A DNA stretch of 27,418 bases from Moraxella equi. Its GTDB lineage: Bacteria; Pseudomonadota; Gammaproteobacteria; Pseudomonadales; Moraxellaceae. The notes below the pieces were generated by a model, which saw only the letters and a list, made by a program, of their open reading frames with translations, searched no databases and had not been told where the DNA came from. The translations under genes and the position numbers were made by a program. Positions 23,977-27,418 of this stretch are shown here, in pieces (position 1 is the first letter of the stretch; each line of letters opens with the position of its first letter). The stretch covers positions 1 through 27,418 of the forward strand of contig NZ_MXAP01000053.1 of assembly GCF_002027555.1 (NCBI RefSeq), read 5' to 3'.

Positions 23977-24686
23977 TCAAGCTCCTTTTCTTCATCTTCC
24001 ACCGCTTTTAAATTCTCACCTCGTTTAAAAGGTTTAATGGGCTTCATTTTGCGAATAAAACGCCTTTTTAATTGCTCATCATTCACACTGGGAAATTCAA
24101 TCACGCCTTTTTGCATATTAGCAAGCCAAAAACGGCTAATCAATTCATCATTGCCTGTTTCTTCTGGATAACCAAAACTATGAAACATCAACCCAAAATC
24201 CAAATTATCAATCTTATCATAAAAGCCTTCGCCACTGCCAAATTCACAAGGCTCAACATAGCCTTGACAATCTCGTGTCCCCAAAAAAATGTCTTGTCGC
24301 CCACCCCGCTCCAACATTCGCTTGGCGATTGCCAAATGTTTGCCTGCATTGCGGTCGTCTTTTAATTCATCCCAATGTGTATTCCAAGTAAAATGAGCTT
24401 CTACTTGATATTCCACTTCTTGCAAAAAAGTATAAATTGCCAATGTATTGCCCCCATTCCAATCAAGTGGCTTGGTAGATTTACTTTGGGTACGAATGGG
24501 CTTAATGATTCGCACTCGGTCAATGTGCCAAATCAAAGTTGGCTTCCAATATATGCTTCTTAATATGCCTTTTAAAGCTTCATAAGTTGGCACTTGATAG
24601 CTAAATTTCTCGCCACCGATTTTGGTAACAAGGTCGGTAAATAATGCCTGCCGACCCCATACTCGAAAACTGATTTTATTATTCAT
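23973..24686 (-). CDS. cas5c: CRISPR RNA endonuclease and Cascade subunit Cas5c
   Basis: A 237-aa Cas5c (Cas5d). In I-C it replaces Cas6 by cutting the repeat at the base of the stem, leaving the 11-nt 5' handle, and it stays on the crRNA. The N-terminal SFRVWGRQALFTDLVTKIGGEKFSYQVPTYEALKGILRSIYW is typical. The family catalytic residues are Tyr, Lys and His; candidates lie in the N-terminal half. It starts 26 bp after cas3 and overlaps cas8c by four bases. It should also process the pseudo-repeat at 20103-20134 if stem position is the main requirement. Confidence 0.94.
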   Translation of the reverse strand: MNNKISFRVWGRQALFTDLVTKIGGEKFSYQVPTYEALKGILRSIYWKPTLIWHIDRVRIIKPIRTQSKSTKPLDWNGGNTLAIYTFLQEVEYQVEAHFTWNTHWDELKDDRNAGKHLAIAKRMLERGGRQDIFLGTRDCQGYVEPCEFGSGEGFYDKIDNLDFGLMFHSFGYPEETGNDELISRFWLANMQKGVIEFPSVNDEQLKRRFIRKMKPIKPFKRGENLKAVEDEEKELD

Positions 24687-24712
24687 ATTACGCCTTGTTA
24701 ATATTAATACAT

Positions 24713-27220
24713 CTAAAAATTATAAAAACTCATTTCACCAATTTCATCGAGACCCAAGCCATATTCATTACTATAATAGCGTTCGTCCAAATAATAAATA
24801 CCAGAGTCAAATTGCGTTTCTATAATTGCTCTACTGTCTTGTAACTTTCGCCAAACATTAGGAAAAACATTGACACTGTATCTTTGAGCTTCTGCTAAGG
24901 CTTGATATTTTTGTTTGTTGTCCGCCACACCGCACAAAGTTGCAATCAACTCTTTGCCTTTGCCATATGGTACAATGACCGCTTGTGTGGGAGCGTCTAT
25001 AACCTGAAATGCTCGCCCTGCACTTTTAAAGGATTGCATCAATAAAGGACAAGAAGTTTCTCTTCTCTTGTTTTTAAGTCCACAAGTATTAAATTCATTG
25101 TCTGATAGCCAATTAATCATATTTTTCTTATCTATCAACTTCGTAACTTCTTTATTGATATTATAAGCCATTTCAGTAGATCTATTATAAAAATAATAAT
25201 TAAAATATTGGCGAATGGCAGCTGGTTTTAAAATATCTTGATTGTTAAATTCACGCAATATTCTATCGCCACAGCATTGCCCTTGATAAATGTCTAGTAA
25301 TACTTTTGAAAAATCAGGTTCTTTTAAATTTAATACATAAACTTGTCCTTTATCATTGTTTTCTCCATTGCGATTACAGCGACCACTTGCCTGAGCAATG
25401 CTATCAATGCCACCCAATGCCCGAATGACACACGCCATTGAAATGTCCACCCCTGCTTCTATCAGCTGAGTACTAATACAAATCACAGGTTCTTTATTTT
25501 TTAAACGCTGTTTTATGGTGTCAAAAATCACTTTTCTATGGCTGGCACATTGATTGGTGCTAAGATGAAAAATGGCTTCTTTGTCAATGTTTTGATTTTT
25601 GCAATATTCATACAAATCTTTTGCCCATTTTTTGGCATTAACAACAAACAAACAGCTAGAATGCTGCTTAAATTGCTCTATCAAAAAGTTGCCCGCTTCT
25701 TCCAAATCATAATGCGTATTTTTTGGAAGGTAACTAATTTCTACCCGAGACAATTCATCAAACAGTTGTTGTAATTTTGTTGTATCGCCCATTAACTCAG
25801 CATTGTCCGCCAAATGCACTTGACCCAATTGGGGATTTTTTAAATTGTTTAATAAAGGTTGAGTGGCAGTACATAAAATGGCGGTAGATTTTCCATATTG
25901 ATTAAGCCAATTTATCACATTACAAAATAAATGAACGCATTTAATTGGTAGCGTTTGAATTTCATCAAAAATAAGTACGCTTTTGGTCATTGCGTGCAAA
26001 TGTCGCACACCCCGAGTACCACCCCCAAACCAACTGTCCAAAAATTGTACCATTGTGGTAAAAACAATCGGTTTATCCCAATTTTCACTTAATACTTTAT
26101 TTTGCCAAGTTTGTTTATCAGGTTCAATATTGGAATGGTGCTCCAATACCCAATCATCACCCAAAATGGTACGCACCACATCGGCATTTTGGTCAATGAT
26201 AGAAGTATAGGGAATGATATAAATAATGCGGTCAAGCGAATGTTCTTGGGCGTGGTGCAAGGCATAACGCAAACTTGCCAAAGTTTTACCCCCACCTGTT
26301 GGTACGGTCAAAGTATAAATACCTTGCTTATCTTTGGCGCGCTTTAAACAAATATTGGAAATGTCTTGGCGAATTTTATCAATAGGATATTGAATGCTAA
26401 AATTGGATAAATGTGTTTCTAATTGATTAATGGCTTCTTGCCAGTTGGGTTGTTGATTAAATTTGCGTAAGGATTTTTGTGATTCTCTTTCAAAATCGGC
26501 ACTGTTAATACGGTCGGCATCAATCAAACAACTAAATAAAAATGTAGTAAAACAACCCAAATAGAATTCTTCAATTTTATGAAATGTCTTAATATCCCCT
26601 AAACTACGCTCATTATTAAAGGATTCAATCATTGGTTTCAAAATTGGCTCTAATGCAACTTGAATCTGCCAAACCAATTCATTGCCCACCAAATTTGCTG
26701 CACGCTGTTTGATGATTTCATCAGCATTTTTTTCGCATTCATTTAAATGGGTTTCTTGATCTGATTTATTAAAACGCTCTCGCCAATTCACTTTGCCATT
26801 AGTATCCAAGCAATCAATCAGCCCCGCCCCGTGATGAGAAGCAATACACAAACCCAGCATTTGTCCAATCAATTCACCAATACCTGTGTCTTCAATATTA
26901 CCATTCACATCTTTTGATTTATTAAACTCCCTTAATTTACGGTAAACCCATTGAGCCCCCGCACTAGAATGGTCAATCTTTTTACCGTTGGGAAGCACAT
27001 AATCATTGTCCACATCAGCATCAACCCCTGTCATTGCCCGAATATAGTCTTGAAAATCATTGGAATATTTGCCAAAATCGTGCATCAATCCCAACAGCTC
27101 GCCTGCCATTGGCAAGTCTAATTTGCTCGCCAATGTTTTTGCAATGTCGGCAGTTTCCATTAAATGCTCATCAAGCGTTTGAATTTGATTGTCTGATTTT
27201 CGTACATGAGCAATAATCAT
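24713..27220 (-). CDS. cas3: CRISPR nuclease-helicase Cas3 (type I-C)
   Basis: An 835-aa Cas3 with an N-terminal HD nuclease and a C-terminal SF2 helicase. HD motifs are H19, H47-D48 (LMHDFGKYS), H84 (DHSSAG), H129-H130 (SHHG) and D234. The helicase has Walker A PTGGGKT (307-313), DEIQ (419-422) and motif VI QASGRCNRNG. Once Cascade has bound a fully matched target, Cas3 unwinds and degrades it; partial seed matches usually allow binding without Cas3 recruitment. First gene of the cas operon, with GGGGA four bases before the ATG. It looks intact. Confidence 0.96.
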   Translation of the reverse strand: MIIAHVRKSDNQIQTLDEHLMETADIAKTLASKLDLPMAGELLGLMHDFGKYSNDFQDYIRAMTGVDADVDNDYVLPNGKKIDHSSAGAQWVYRKLREFNKSKDVNGNIEDTGIGELIGQMLGLCIASHHGAGLIDCLDTNGKVNWRERFNKSDQETHLNECEKNADEIIKQRAANLVGNELVWQIQVALEPILKPMIESFNNERSLGDIKTFHKIEEFYLGCFTTFLFSCLIDADRINSADFERESQKSLRKFNQQPNWQEAINQLETHLSNFSIQYPIDKIRQDISNICLKRAKDKQGIYTLTVPTGGGKTLASLRYALHHAQEHSLDRIIYIIPYTSIIDQNADVVRTILGDDWVLEHHSNIEPDKQTWQNKVLSENWDKPIVFTTMVQFLDSWFGGGTRGVRHLHAMTKSVLIFDEIQTLPIKCVHLFCNVINWLNQYGKSTAILCTATQPLLNNLKNPQLGQVHLADNAELMGDTTKLQQLFDELSRVEISYLPKNTHYDLEEAGNFLIEQFKQHSSCLFVVNAKKWAKDLYEYCKNQNIDKEAIFHLSTNQCASHRKVIFDTIKQRLKNKEPVICISTQLIEAGVDISMACVIRALGGIDSIAQASGRCNRNGENNDKGQVYVLNLKEPDFSKVLLDIYQGQCCGDRILREFNNQDILKPAAIRQYFNYYFYNRSTEMAYNINKEVTKLIDKKNMINWLSDNEFNTCGLKNKRRETSCPLLMQSFKSAGRAFQVIDAPTQAVIVPYGKGKELIATLCGVADNKQKYQALAEAQRYSVNVFPNVWRKLQDSRAIIETQFDSGIYYLDERYYSNEYGLGLDEIGEMSFYNF

Positions 27221-27243
27221 AAAATCCCCTTTTCTATAAAGGA

Positions 27244-27272
27244 ATTATAGTGAACAACCAGTTGCCTGTCAA
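27244..27272 (-). promoter_or_regulatory. Perfect consensus promoter of the cas operon
   Basis: TTGACA (27267-27272) and TATAAT (27244-27249) on the minus strand are separated by exactly 17 bp. Transcription would start about 15-20 bp before the cas3 ATG. No match to the pseudo-spacer seed was found here. Confidence 0.85.
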
Positions 27273-27364
27273 TCACTATTTCTACAAAAGCAAAAAATTA
27301 TCAAAAAACTACCCATCACTTGCCATTGGGTGTAAAATGATTGTAAATCTCACAAGGAACTTTT

Positions 27365-27418
27365 ATGAACACACCTCTTTTTCAAAACCACTACAAGGTC
27401 TATACCAACCGAACCCAA
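27365..27418 (+). CDS. 5' end of an unidentified gene (partial)
   Basis: An ATG at 27365 with AAGGA six to nine bases upstream opens a frame of 18 codons (MNTPLFQNHYKVYTNRTQ) that runs to the window end. It is divergent from cas3. The A/T-rich region just before it contains GTGTAAAATG, a possible -10. Too little is visible to name the product. Confidence 0.5.
   Translation, partial: MNTPLFQNHYKVYTNRTQ

Noticed and set aside
27221..27300. The cas operon promoter as a target of the pseudo-spacer
   Set aside because: TTC trinucleotides occur nearby, but none is followed by a CTAGATAT-like seed on either strand.

Overview
The window looks like a chromosomal segment from a member of the Moraxellaceae, most likely Moraxella. 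This is inferred from the A/T-rich intergenic regions, the protein sequences, and a type I-C CRISPR locus with 32-bp repeats. No rRNA or tRNA gene was seen.

Positions 1-17900 are mostly ordinary core genes. In order they are yacG, argD, a membrane-anchored HtrA-type protease, hemF, a c-type cytochrome lipoprotein, sodA (minus strand), an orphan amino-acid-binding lipoprotein, a DUF815 ATPase, an MBL-fold protein of the ODP type (minus), tsaB, uppP, rsmJ with a small membrane protein, dapF (minus), rnd, an anchored protein of unknown function (minus), and nrdB followed by a 2Fe-2S ferredoxin (minus). Intergenic regions carry a dispersed MITE-like family whose ends resemble TAGGGCGTGCCTACC, short REP-like palindromes and rho-independent terminators. 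Two NrdR-box-like 16-mers, 31 bp apart centre to centre, lie upstream of nrdB.

Positions 18242-27272 hold a type I-C CRISPR-Cas locus on the minus strand. It reads cas3, cas5c, cas8c (with an internal cas11c start), cas7c, cas4, an inserted module, cas1, cas2, leader, and an array of four repeats and three spacers. The cas3 promoter is a perfect sigma70 consensus. cas4 carries an in-frame TGA at codon 44, and the leader-proximal repeat is mutated.

The main discovery candidate lies between cas4 and cas1, which are normally adjacent. It has three parts: (i) a near-consensus promoter driving a 74-aa hydrophobic protein; (ii) a solitary degenerate CRISPR repeat that keeps the exact 11-nt crRNA handle TGAGTTGAAAC and a stem at the same position but of different sequence; (iii) a spacer-like stretch ending in a strong terminator. 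The first 11 nt of that pseudo-spacer, and 18 of its first 20, match a site preceded by TTC, the known type I-C PAM. That site sits 8 bp upstream of the -35 box of the 74-aa gene. This is the logic of a CreTA (CRISPR-repressed toxin-antitoxin) or Cas-regulating crRNA-like module: Cascade loaded with this RNA would silence the small gene, and loss of Cascade would release it.

The last bases (27365-27418) begin an unidentified gene running off the window.
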